From contig CAIYTJ010000428.1 in NCBI GenBank assembly GCA_903929065.1, positions 1-11,338 of the forward strand: a stretch of 11,338 nt of DNA, written 5' to 3'. Under the pieces are notes generated by a model, which was not told the origin of the DNA, did not search any database, and saw nothing but the letters and a program-made list of their open reading frames with translations. Made by a program: the position numbers and the translations under genes. This stretch comes from an uncultured Bacteroidales bacterium (GTDB taxonomy: Bacteria; Bacteroidota; Bacteroidia; Bacteroidales; Paludibacteraceae). This document shows positions 1 through 6,483 of this stretch, one piece after another. The stretch's first letter is position 1, and each line of letters opens with the position of its first letter.

Positions 1-199
1 CCTGACTGGAGACTAAATTTGATATAAAAATTCCCTTCCTGATATTACTTTTAAAAAATCACTACTTACCAGAAAAATCCAATCAGTTCTATCTGATTCT
101 ACTAATTTGAGATTACAGCTATTTTGGTCACATAAAACTTCGCTATTATTTTGCTTTCGATCGCAGTTGTGTCAGACATAGCGAATCAGCTGATTTAAG
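1..199. other. Non-coding stretch at the left edge
   Basis: I see no credible gene here. All three plus-strand frames hit stops within the first 30 bases, and the best minus-strand frame gives only a 25-codon ATG ORF with no family resemblance. The stretch holds two inverted repeats with the same half-sites: AATCAG and CTGATT with a 6-bp spacer at 81-98, and the same halves with no spacer at 184-195. It is probably the gap between the 58-residue gene's transcription unit and whatever lies beyond the window edge. Confidence 0.5.
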
Positions 200-236
200 A
201 AGAAAGAATGTTTGAAATTAACAAACATTCTTTCTT
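200..236 (-). terminator. Perfect 15-bp inverted repeat, probable terminator of the downstream unit
   Basis: Bases 200-214 and 222-236 are exact reverse complements around a 7-base loop. The repeat starts 43 bases after the stop codon of the 58-residue gene. Read on the minus strand, the second arm runs into a pyrimidine-rich tail (TTCTTTCTTCTT). The arms are AT-rich and there is no clean T-run, so it could act in both directions or be an mRNA 3'-end stabiliser. The position supports the end of the unit made of the 1272-residue and 58-residue genes. Confidence 0.55.
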
Positions 237-278
237 ACCATAAAAACTTATTATCAAAGTGAACCTAACATTGAAAGT

Positions 279-455
279 TTACACCTGATTTATTTTAAAC
301 GGATCATTGCTGAAATACTCATGAATTTTTGTACTATTTACGGATTCATAGGTTGGAGGAGTAGATTCCAATGCCAGGGAGATTTCATTATCCAACTTTA
401 TTTTTACAATTTCGGGTATTTTATAGTTGCGCTTATCGCTATTTTGAATTTTCAT
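279..455 (-). CDS. Small uncharacterised protein, 58 residues, downstream of the T9SS surface protein
   Basis: An ATG at 455 opens a 58-codon frame ending in TAA at 279-281. The protein has no signal peptide, membrane segment or cysteine. Residues 11-16 read YKIPEI, then come KLDNEISLALES (20-31), a PP pair (33-34) and an acidic/aromatic tail with YFSNDPFK (47-54). From memory, short Bacteroidota ORFs start with a similar Y-x-x-P-x-I pattern followed by LDNEISL, but I cannot check this and no function is assigned. It starts 20 nt after the stop of the 1272-residue T9SS gene and is followed by a strong inverted repeat, so the two genes are probably co-transcribed. The frame uses ordinary codons for this AT-rich genome, and the patterned sequence argues against chance. 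Its length makes it easy for gene callers to miss. A regulatory or precursor peptide is possible but unproven. Confidence 0.65.
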   Translation of the reverse strand: MKIQNSDKRNYKIPEIVKIKLDNEISLALESTPPTYESVNSTKIHEYFSNDPFKINQV

Positions 456-475
456 TGTCAGTAGTCTCTTCGGGG

Positions 476-3400
476 TTAGTTAATAGCTACTTTTCGTGTA
501 ATTGTTTTTCCATTAGAAACAACAGTTACAAAATACACTCCGGATTCAACTAAATTGTTCAAAACAGTAACAGTGCTTAGTAATTGTTGAGTTTCCAGTT
601 TCTGCCCCAGCGCATTATACACCGACATCATTGCTTTACCAGTTAGTTCTGTTGGACAAGAAACCGTAATTTGTCCGTTGCCATTTCTGAAAACAGTTAT
701 GTTTACATCAGCATTATTGCCATTGATCCCTGTAGTTACAGAAGGCGCTTTGAATACCAACGAGAACCGTCCGGATGCCGAAACCGAGTTATCAAAAGTG
801 TAAGTATCACCCACAGCTAAATTGGTAACAGCACCTGTACCCTTGTCATTGAGCAGAACTTGCGTACCTGATTCGAAATTAGTCAACTCAGTAGCTTTGA
901 GCTGGAATGATGTGCCGCTTCCGGGAGCAAATCCCAACAGAATTTCCGTATCGTACGGAATTGCATTCATACCATTTATTACCAGATTTTCGTTTCCTGT
1001 CGTGGTGTAAAGATCCGGAACGGTAGCGCTGTTGTTCATCATTTTTGGCGAATCATAGGCATCATATCCGTATTGTGCATTAGGATTAAAATACACCACC
1101 GTTTCATCAGAAGTATTATTGGCGGTATTATTCACCTGAAGGCGTAAAACCTGCTGAGTTGATTGGTTTGCAGCTGGTGCTTTTAAGCGGTTACCCGAAT
1201 TATCAATATGAGCCCGCATTGCATTAGTGAAAGTCAATGTACCACCGGTTTGACCAGCTTTTACACGAACCCAGAAAGCCTGCATTGGTGGTATCATTTT
1301 GGTTACTGTTGTGGCTCCGTTTGATGTAGCTATATTCGCCATACCGTTATAAGTATCGAAGGTGTAAGCATCCTGAGATGTTTTGGTTCGATACCAAATG
1401 GTTGATAGGATATTGGCTGCAGTTGTATCTACTTTCGAGAAGTCAAGATAACATGGATACGGATTTCCCACTAGATTAAATCCTTCTTTTGTCACACCGG
1501 CATGCCGAGTTAATCCAACAGGTACATTTCCAGTATTCAAAGTTCCAGAAAAATCCATTGTTCCGGTTGTTCCGGTAATTGATGGTGAACTTGTAGCCAC
1601 CGAAATATAACCTCTACCAACGGAAAGTGTTCCATTTACGGGTAATATCCAGTTAGCAGTTGGCTCATCATAACTAACCACCGATGCGCCTAAGTTCATT
1701 ACTGAGCTTTGTGCTGACCCAACAGGAATTGAAACATACCAGTTACGACCTGCAGTTAAATATTGCTTTACCGTGCCAGAAACTGACTGCGGATTGATCA
1801 TTGAATTATCAACAAGTGTACCTGTTCCAGATGCATCACTTTGTAAGGTTACACCATTGTTAGCAGTAAGTGTTGCTGTACTAAGTGTAAGTTTTCCTCC
1901 AGGGGCAACAGTAATTGAATTGACAGTTGTATTTTGATCAATTACTAAGTTGCCACTTGATATAACCAAATCAGTTGATGGAAGTGGAGGATATGTCAAG
2001 TTAGTATTGTTACTTAAATTGGTAGTACCTGTACCACTAAAATAGCAGGTTACAGGAACAACGGTTAAAGTTCCTGTTGCATATGTTATGGCATAATTAC
2101 TTGCCGTAAATGTACCACCAGTTGCTGTCGATGGAGTAATTGCCGATGTAGTACTAGTAGCATCCGTAGGAGCAATAGAACCATAATCGAGCGTAACACT
2201 TCCGATAGTTTCACTATTTTTAAGTGTCCCGCTGGTGATTGTAAATGCTGAAGAACCGGTAGCTGGTGAACTCAGACTTGTACCATAGGTTTTATTGGCA
2301 TTATTGGCTGTAATGGTTATTGGTGCTTGTGCTATTGTAAATGCAGTAGCTGCCGAACTTGCCGAAGCGTAATTACCATTGGCGTCTACTGTAACTGTTA
2401 CAGTATAACTTCCTGCTGCCGTTGGTAAGGTTGAACTTGCCAGGTAAGTTGTACCGTCCTGGCTTACATAACTATAGGTATAACTTGTTCCGGTTCCGGT
2501 ATTAGTCGCTGAAGTTGGTCCCTGAGACACTCCAGAATAGGTATATGTAACAACAGTTGGTGTAACAACAGGTGTGGCAAGAGCTGTGGTTACTGATTGA
2601 ATAGTGGACCATGCTCCCGAACCGCTTGCATTTACAGCTTTCACTCTGTAATAATAATTAGTATTTGGAGCTAATAAACCTATTGTCTGACTCAAATTAG
2701 TACTGGCAATAGTTGAAACCAAAGTTGTTCCAGCAGACAAATCAGAAACTGTACCATATTCCACAGTATATGTAAATGTGGCAGAACCTTGTGTCGGAGC
2801 AGTCCAGTTAGCAGTAAAACTAGCACTTGTGATACCGCTTGCAGCGGTACTGGTTGGCGCTGCAGGCAAGGTTGCCTTAGTTGTAGTTGCGCCAAAAACA
2901 CTTGCCGATGCACTATTTTGTGCTTTTGCAAGAATAACATAACTAGTATTAGGCGTAAGACCTGTTACGGTTTTAGTTCCCCAAGCAGATTTTGTTTGAA
3001 ACACTTGAGTTGCTACAGTAACTGTTCCATCAAATTGAACATAATTCCCTGAATTATTTTCTTTAATGGCGAATGTTGTTGCAGCAGGATTGCCGTTTTC
3101 ATTTATGGCAATATTTAAACTTGTGGTTGTTATTCCATCCACTGTAGGGGCAGCTGGTGCGGCTGCAAGGGTAAGGAAACTTACCTCTGTACCGTAAGTT
3201 GTACCATTTGTATTAGTTGCATACGCGTTTGCATAATAGGTTGTATTTGGAGTTAAACCCGTCAAAGAGGCGGTAAATGCTCCAATTGCCGAAGGAGCAG
3301 CTAAACTTACTTTGCTGTCATTAATCGTAGCTCCGGCCGATGTTTTATAACAAATACCATAATCGGAATAAGCAGGAGTACCAAGACTTCCACCTAAAGT

Positions 3401-4294
3401 ACCATTCCCTGTAGCAGTTGTGGCTGCAATTGAAGTAACAGCGCTGGTTGAAACCGGAACTGCTGCTGGCACAACGTCCGCCCAGGTTTTACTGAAACGC
3501 AAACCGGCTACTGTTGCTGCTAAAGAAGACTGCTGAAAAACAACAAATTCAGATACATAATTCATATTTGTCTGCCCTGTCTCAGACCTGCTAGAAACTG
3601 CTGCTGGTTCGGCTGCTCCAATTGTTGGGTCTACAAAAAGCGATACTGTACCAGCTCCATCGCTACCTGGAGAAGCAGAAGTCGCAGTCGTTACTTCATA
3701 TTTAATAACAATTAAATGCGTGGTGTTGTAAGCAAGCACCGAAGAGGTAGTTGAAGAAGCTGTAATATTGAGTTGGGGGGTCAACACATATCCGCCAGTT
3801 GTAGATTTAATCATAACCTGCCCGCGTTTGGTAGCAGCAGTTGAAGATTTATCAAAGCAAGCCAACGTTGCGTTAGAGGCAGGTGCACCAGATACATTCA
3901 GTAAAAAGCTCAGGTAAAAAGTACCTGTTGTCAGATCAGTTGCTGATGTTGTCAAACAGAAAATTGATTGTCTAGCAGACTGAGAAGTTAACGCTATCTG
4001 TTTCCCTAAATTGTTATCTTTGTAGTTGTAGTAGCTGAGCGTATTTGCGGCAAAAGTAGGATTCGTTCCGGAGGCAGGGCCAGTCCATGTGTTTGCTGCG
4101 AGAGTACTTACTGATTTCTCAAGTAGAGTAAGGGTGGTGGCATTAGTTGCCGATGCCGCAAAAATTGTAGAGTAATCAACAGGCGTAGTGACAGCTGCTG
4201 AGACAGCAAAACTAAAACAGCTAAACAAAGCCGTCAAGGCAGTCAGTCTGACGCGCCTTAATTTTAAAAACGAAGTAATGATTTTTATTTTCAT
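476..4294 (-). CDS. Very large secreted multi-domain surface protein with fibronectin-like and MBG-like repeats and a T9SS type A sorting domain
   Basis: The 1272-residue protein starts at an ATG (4294) followed by a basic, hydrophobic signal peptide (about 1-33, ending AVSA). Residues 35-275 form an unassigned beta-rich region that may be lectin-like. Three fibronectin III-like modules follow at about 277-375, 378-475 and 476-570; two carry the GLTPNT motif (345-350, 445-450) and the third LAPNT (541-545). Two Ig-like MBG/YDG-type modules come next (about 574-655 and 657-747, the latter with ITANNANKTYG). Residues 775-830 look like a short beta-helical stretch. About 840-1030 resembles the extracellular region common in T9SS cargo (GFNLVGNPYP at 938-947, MQAFWVRV at 1004-1011). 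The tail (about 1195-1272) is a type A sorting domain ending in KTITRKVAIN. Family knowledge says such tails direct export across the outer membrane and are removed at the surface. I find no catalytic motif, so adhesion, polysaccharide capture or matrix building is the inferred role. It has its own candidate promoter. Confidence 0.85.
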   Translation of the reverse strand: MKIKIITSFLKLRRVRLTALTALFSCFSFAVSAAVTTPVDYSTIFAASATNATTLTLLEKSVSTLAANTWTGPASGTNPTFAANTLSYYNYKDNNLGKQIALTSQSARQSIFCLTTSATDLTTGTFYLSFLLNVSGAPASNATLACFDKSSTAATKRGQVMIKSTTGGYVLTPQLNITASSTTSSVLAYNTTHLIVIKYEVTTATSASPGSDGAGTVSLFVDPTIGAAEPAAVSSRSETGQTNMNYVSEFVVFQQSSLAATVAGLRFSKTWADVVPAAVPVSTSAVTSIAATTATGNGTLGGSLGTPAYSDYGICYKTSAGATINDSKVSLAAPSAIGAFTASLTGLTPNTTYYANAYATNTNGTTYGTEVSFLTLAAAPAAPTVDGITTTSLNIAINENGNPAATTFAIKENNSGNYVQFDGTVTVATQVFQTKSAWGTKTVTGLTPNTSYVILAKAQNSASASVFGATTTKATLPAAPTSTAASGITSASFTANWTAPTQGSATFTYTVEYGTVSDLSAGTTLVSTIASTNLSQTIGLLAPNTNYYYRVKAVNASGSGAWSTIQSVTTALATPVVTPTVVTYTYSGVSQGPTSATNTGTGTSYTYSYVSQDGTTYLASSTLPTAAGSYTVTVTVDANGNYASASSAATAFTIAQAPITITANNANKTYGTSLSSPATGSSAFTITSGTLKNSETIGSVTLDYGSIAPTDATSTTSAITPSTATGGTFTASNYAITYATGTLTVVPVTCYFSGTGTTNLSNNTNLTYPPLPSTDLVISSGNLVIDQNTTVNSITVAPGGKLTLSTATLTANNGVTLQSDASGTGTLVDNSMINPQSVSGTVKQYLTAGRNWYVSIPVGSAQSSVMNLGASVVSYDEPTANWILPVNGTLSVGRGYISVATSSPSITGTTGTMDFSGTLNTGNVPVGLTRHAGVTKEGFNLVGNPYPCYLDFSKVDTTAANILSTIWYRTKTSQDAYTFDTYNGMANIATSNGATTVTKMIPPMQAFWVRVKAGQTGGTLTFTNAMRAHIDNSGNRLKAPAANQSTQQVLRLQVNNTANNTSDETVVYFNPNAQYGYDAYDSPKMMNNSATVPDLYTTTGNENLVINGMNAIPYDTEILLGFAPGSGTSFQLKATELTNFESGTQVLLNDKGTGAVTNLAVGDTYTFDNSVSASGRFSLVFKAPSVTTGINGNNADVNITVFRNGNGQITVSCPTELTGKAMMSVYNALGQKLETQQLLSTVTVLNNLVESGVYFVTVVSNGKTITRKVAIN

Positions 4295-4356
4295 AGGAAT
4301 TTGATTTCAAGAGTTTTTGAATCTAAAGTTGGTCAAATTACAGACCATTGACGCTA

Positions 4357-4364
4357 CAAAAATA
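4357..4364 (-). promoter_or_regulatory. Candidate -7 promoter box (TATTTTTG) for the large surface protein gene
   Basis: The minus strand reads TATTTTTG, an exact match to the TAnnTTTG -7 consensus of the Bacteroidota primary sigma factor. It lies 62 bases upstream of the start at 4294, giving an inferred leader of about 55 nt. No TTTG stands at the expected -33 position. The nearest TTTG (4378-4381) leaves only 13 bases of spacer, which suits a promoter that needs an activator. Confidence 0.45.
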
Positions 4365-4390
4365 GATGCACAAATACCAAATGGCTTTTA

Positions 4391-4424
4391 ATTTCAGGTT
4401 TAAAAACTTTGATTTCTGGTTTAA
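4391..4424 (-). repeat. Tandem 13-bp direct repeats upstream of the promoter, operator-like
   Basis: The minus strand carries TTAAACCAGAAAT (4412-4424) and TTAAACCTGAAAT (4391-4403), which match at 12 of 13 bases. They are offset by 21 bp, about two helical turns, so both lie on the same DNA face. If transcription starts near 4350, they fall at about -41 to -53 and -62 to -74, a typical place for an activator dimer. A weaker third copy may lie at 4430-4442. No regulator gene is in the window to name the binder. Confidence 0.4.
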
Positions 4425-4508
4425 TCTGAATATTGGTTTCAAGAAGAATTAATAAATTTGATTAAAATATTATTATCTGAATTTCAACGCTTTGAAGTCA
4501 TAATATCA

Positions 4509-4560
4509 CAAAATAAAATCATGCGAACCGGTGTTTTTAAACATCCCGATTCGCATGATT
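4509..4560 (-). terminator. Rho-independent-type terminator after the last enzyme gene
   Basis: On the minus strand, bases 4560-4550 pair perfectly with 4527-4517 (11 bp, AATCATGCGAA with TTCGCATGATT). Further imperfect pairing continues inward through a GC-rich segment. The stem is followed directly by a T-rich tail (TTATTTTG). It begins 23 bases after the TAA of the SASA esterase gene and separates the enzyme operon from the large surface protein gene. Confidence 0.75.
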
Positions 4561-4583
4561 GATATATGAAACCTGTAAAAAAA

Positions 4584-5735
4584 TTAGTTCGTCTTTGGAG
4601 AGATTTTATAAACCTGTTTCAATACTTTTTCGGCATAGCGTTCACCCAACAGTTGAACACTAGCAGCATCGAAATGCGGATCTTTCTTGTCAATCAACGG
4701 AGTTAATCCATCTGAGCTAACCCAATCGGATTCAGGAATAAATGTTGAGATGGTTTGTATCATGGCATTAAACCCTGCCGTACCACCTGACCATTGATTA
4801 ATTTCTCCGGCTACAAAATACAAATGATGCATGCCTAAATCGGTTCTTAAGTCGCTTACCAGTTTGGCTAATTTTAATTTGTACCCTTCCGGGTCTCTCA
4901 TGTTACTTTCGCCCTGATGCCAGATAATGCCTTTTATTTCGCCAAATTTTTGTATCTCGTTAGCTCTGCGCAGGGCTTCATCATAGTATTTATCGGGACT
5001 GCCCTTCAGCCACGATTCGATGGCTGAACCGCCACGGGCATTCTGCATTAAGCCAATCTTATGCCCGGTGTTGTCCCGAATCATTTTCACAAACGAACAA
5101 CTGGGACTTATTTGCTGCATGGCGAGTGCTTTGCGAACAGAAGAATATTTATTTAATGGATTCGAAGCAATTTCCAGGTTTCCACCCTGAGTAAGCAAAT
5201 ACACATTTTCGATAAAGGCAGTATCGGCGGAAGTCATTTTGCCTCTGCCGGCCATATTGGATTGTCCCAATGCCAGAAAGATATCGAGTTTTGGCAAAAC
5301 TTCAAACTGCACCGAATAGGTTTTGGTGTTTGTGCCATCTTGCGACCTGACTTTTATCAAAGCCGTTCTCTCTGTCATACTACCTTTGATGTTGGAAGGA
5401 GCTATGACAGTAACCTTTGCCAGCGAATCCAAACCAACAGCATAGATCTTTGGTGCAGAATTGGCAGAATAGGGTAAATAATTCAGGTAATTGTAAGAGT
5501 TCTTTTTGAAATTTTCCAGCTTTGCATTTTCCAACAAAAGGCTTTTCAGACTCGCATCGGAAGGGTTGGAAGTAATTTGAACTTTTTCAGATGACACAAG
5601 CGAATCATTTTTAGTGACTTTTGCTCCCGAACCATTGTAAATATTTACGTCACCATCAGATAAAATATTTACCTGGGAAAATAATACTACCGGTGCAAGA
5701 ATGACAAGTAATAGTGTTGTTTTTATTTTTCTCAT
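4584..5735 (-). CDS. Secreted SASA-type (sialate O-acetylesterase-like) carbohydrate esterase with an N-terminal cadherin-like domain
   Basis: The 383-residue protein has a signal peptide (1-20, ending LFSQ). Residues 62-146 form a beta-sandwich resembling the cadherin-like family, with LLLENAKLENF at the start and GTNTKTYSVQFEV at the end. From about 150 comes an SGNH-fold SASA esterase. Visible motifs are LALGQSNMAGRG (154-165) with nucleophile Ser159, NARGGSAIESW (232-242), WHQGESN (272-278), and DPHFD (352-356) with the Asp352/His354 pair. The family removes acetyl esters from sugars and includes CE6-type xylan esterases and sialate esterases; the actual substrate here is inference. There is no T9SS tail, so it is probably periplasmic or exported by another route. 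It is the last gene of the enzyme operon, 100 nt after the CBM96 gene, and may also have its own promoter. Confidence 0.85.
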   Translation of the reverse strand: MRKIKTTLLLVILAPVVLFSQVNILSDGDVNIYNGSGAKVTKNDSLVSSEKVQITSNPSDASLKSLLLENAKLENFKKNSYNYLNYLPYSANSAPKIYAVGLDSLAKVTVIAPSNIKGSMTERTALIKVRSQDGTNTKTYSVQFEVLPKLDIFLALGQSNMAGRGKMTSADTAFIENVYLLTQGGNLEIASNPLNKYSSVRKALAMQQISPSCSFVKMIRDNTGHKIGLMQNARGGSAIESWLKGSPDKYYDEALRRANEIQKFGEIKGIIWHQGESNMRDPEGYKLKLAKLVSDLRTDLGMHHLYFVAGEINQWSGGTAGFNAMIQTISTFIPESDWVSSDGLTPLIDKKDPHFDAASVQLLGERYAEKVLKQVYKISPKTN

Positions 5736-5756
5736 ACTGAATCTTTTAAATATTCA

Positions 5757-5784
5757 CAGCCCTATCTAAAAACAGAAAGGGCTG
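5757..5784 (-). other. Small GC-rich stem-loop in the leader of the SASA esterase gene
   Basis: CAGCCCT and AGGGCTG pair perfectly (7 bp, 5 of them G-C) around a 14-base loop. The stem lies 22-49 bases upstream of the esterase start and downstream of the candidate internal promoter. No T-run follows it on the minus strand, so it is not a clear terminator. An mRNA-stabilising or processing hairpin is possible. Confidence 0.35.
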
Positions 5785-5824
5785 AGAATTGAAGAGATTG
5801 GATTAAAAATTCTGGATAATCCGT

Positions 5825-5832
5825 CAAAGATA
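5825..5832 (-). promoter_or_regulatory. Candidate internal promoter (-7 box TATCTTTG) for the SASA esterase gene
   Basis: The minus strand reads TATCTTTG, an exact TAnnTTTG match, just after the TAA of the CBM96 gene (5836-5838). A TTG (5854-5856), inside the end of that gene, lies 21 bases upstream and could serve as a partial -33 element. The inferred leader is about 80 nt and contains the stem-loop at 5757-5784. It would allow the last operon gene to be expressed separately. Confidence 0.4.
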
Positions 5833-5835
5833 AGT

Positions 5836-6444
5836 TTATTTATTCTGAATTACCAATTGAGGTTTTTTACCATAAGGACTTTCTTTCGCCTGGAATTGAA
5901 TGAGTACTCCTGCACCTTTTTCATTTTTCACGGCATAACGATCCTGAACCCGGAAAGATATCGCAGATTCTCCTTTTTTAATTGCGGCGAGAACCGCCTC
6001 TGTGACATCCCATTCATAATATTGAGCTGTTGTAGTTTCCACAATATCTAATGTAGCAACCGGATTTGCTGAAATTGCACCGACCTCAGCATCTGCATTA
6101 TTGAACGACATAGTTTCTTCCGACCAGTTTGTCAGTGCTGTAGTATAAACGTCAAGTCCACGAGCTTGCTCTGCCTTTCCATATAACTTAAGTTTCACAT
6201 TCGATACAGAAGCAATTCCTTTTAGGTCGAACTTCAGGTAAATAATACTCCACCAAACATTCTTTGTCGCAGGATTTCGGTAACTGGAAATCATTTTATC
6301 AGCTCCTCTAACTTCGTTACCTGTAATTTCAGTGCCATATCCTTTAGCAACATAGGTATCGGCTGTTGGAGTAAGAGTTGTTTGAGAAAACAACGACATG
6401 GGAGCTACTAAAGCTACCAAAAGTGCAATTTGAATTTTTTTCAT
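5836..6444 (-). CDS. Stand-alone secreted CBM96/DNRLRE-domain protein
   Basis: The 202-residue protein is a signal peptide (1-20, ending LFSQ) plus one DNRLRE/CBM96 beta-sandwich. Family marks in order are ADTYV (28-32), the core strand IIYLKFDLKGI (67-77), the following KLKLYG strand (84-89), NWSEETMSF (106-114), WDVTEAV (145-151), and the closing strands LIQFQAKES then KKPQLVIQ (181-200). The family binds polysaccharides such as alginate-like uronans and is usually attached to an enzyme. Here it has no catalytic partner and no sorting tail. It sits 39 nt after the sialate esterase-like gene and 100 nt before the second esterase. The hydrolase that opens the operon carries a related module. 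The binding target is unknown. The signal peptide resembles that of the following esterase. Confidence 0.8.
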   Translation of the reverse strand: MKKIQIALLVALVAPMSLFSQTTLTPTADTYVAKGYGTEITGNEVRGADKMISSYRNPATKNVWWSIIYLKFDLKGIASVSNVKLKLYGKAEQARGLDVYTTALTNWSEETMSFNNADAEVGAISANPVATLDIVETTTAQYYEWDVTEAVLAAIKKGESAISFRVQDRYAVKNEKGAGVLIQFQAKESPYGKKPQLVIQNK

Positions 6445-6483
6445 GTTCTTTTTGTTTTTAATTATTGATTATTGTTGATTAAG

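Noticed and set aside
371..553. Plus-strand ORF of 60 codons preceded by a GGAGGAG sequence
   Set aside because: It runs antisense to both the 58-residue gene and the end of the T9SS gene, its product is a low-quality mix of Phe, Ser and Tyr, and Bacteroidota rarely use Shine-Dalgarno sequences. The purine stretch is the complement of Thr-Pro-Pro codons in the minus-strand gene.
2692..3052. Overlapping 80-90 codon ORFs on both strands inside the large T9SS gene
   Set aside because: They are shadow frames of the fibronectin-like repeat region, with no motifs and unusual Cys- or Leu/Gln-rich products.
476..4294. CRISPR-like or DNA-level tandem repeat array in the large gene
   Set aside because: The repeats are protein-level domains with divergent DNA; no regular short direct repeats with uniform spacers are seen.
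4366..4452. 28-codon plus-strand ORF rich in Phe and Asn in the gap between units
   Set aside because: It spans the operator-like repeats and the promoter region of the minus-strand gene; the Phe-rich composition follows from the AT-rich repeats, and no neighbour runs on that strand.
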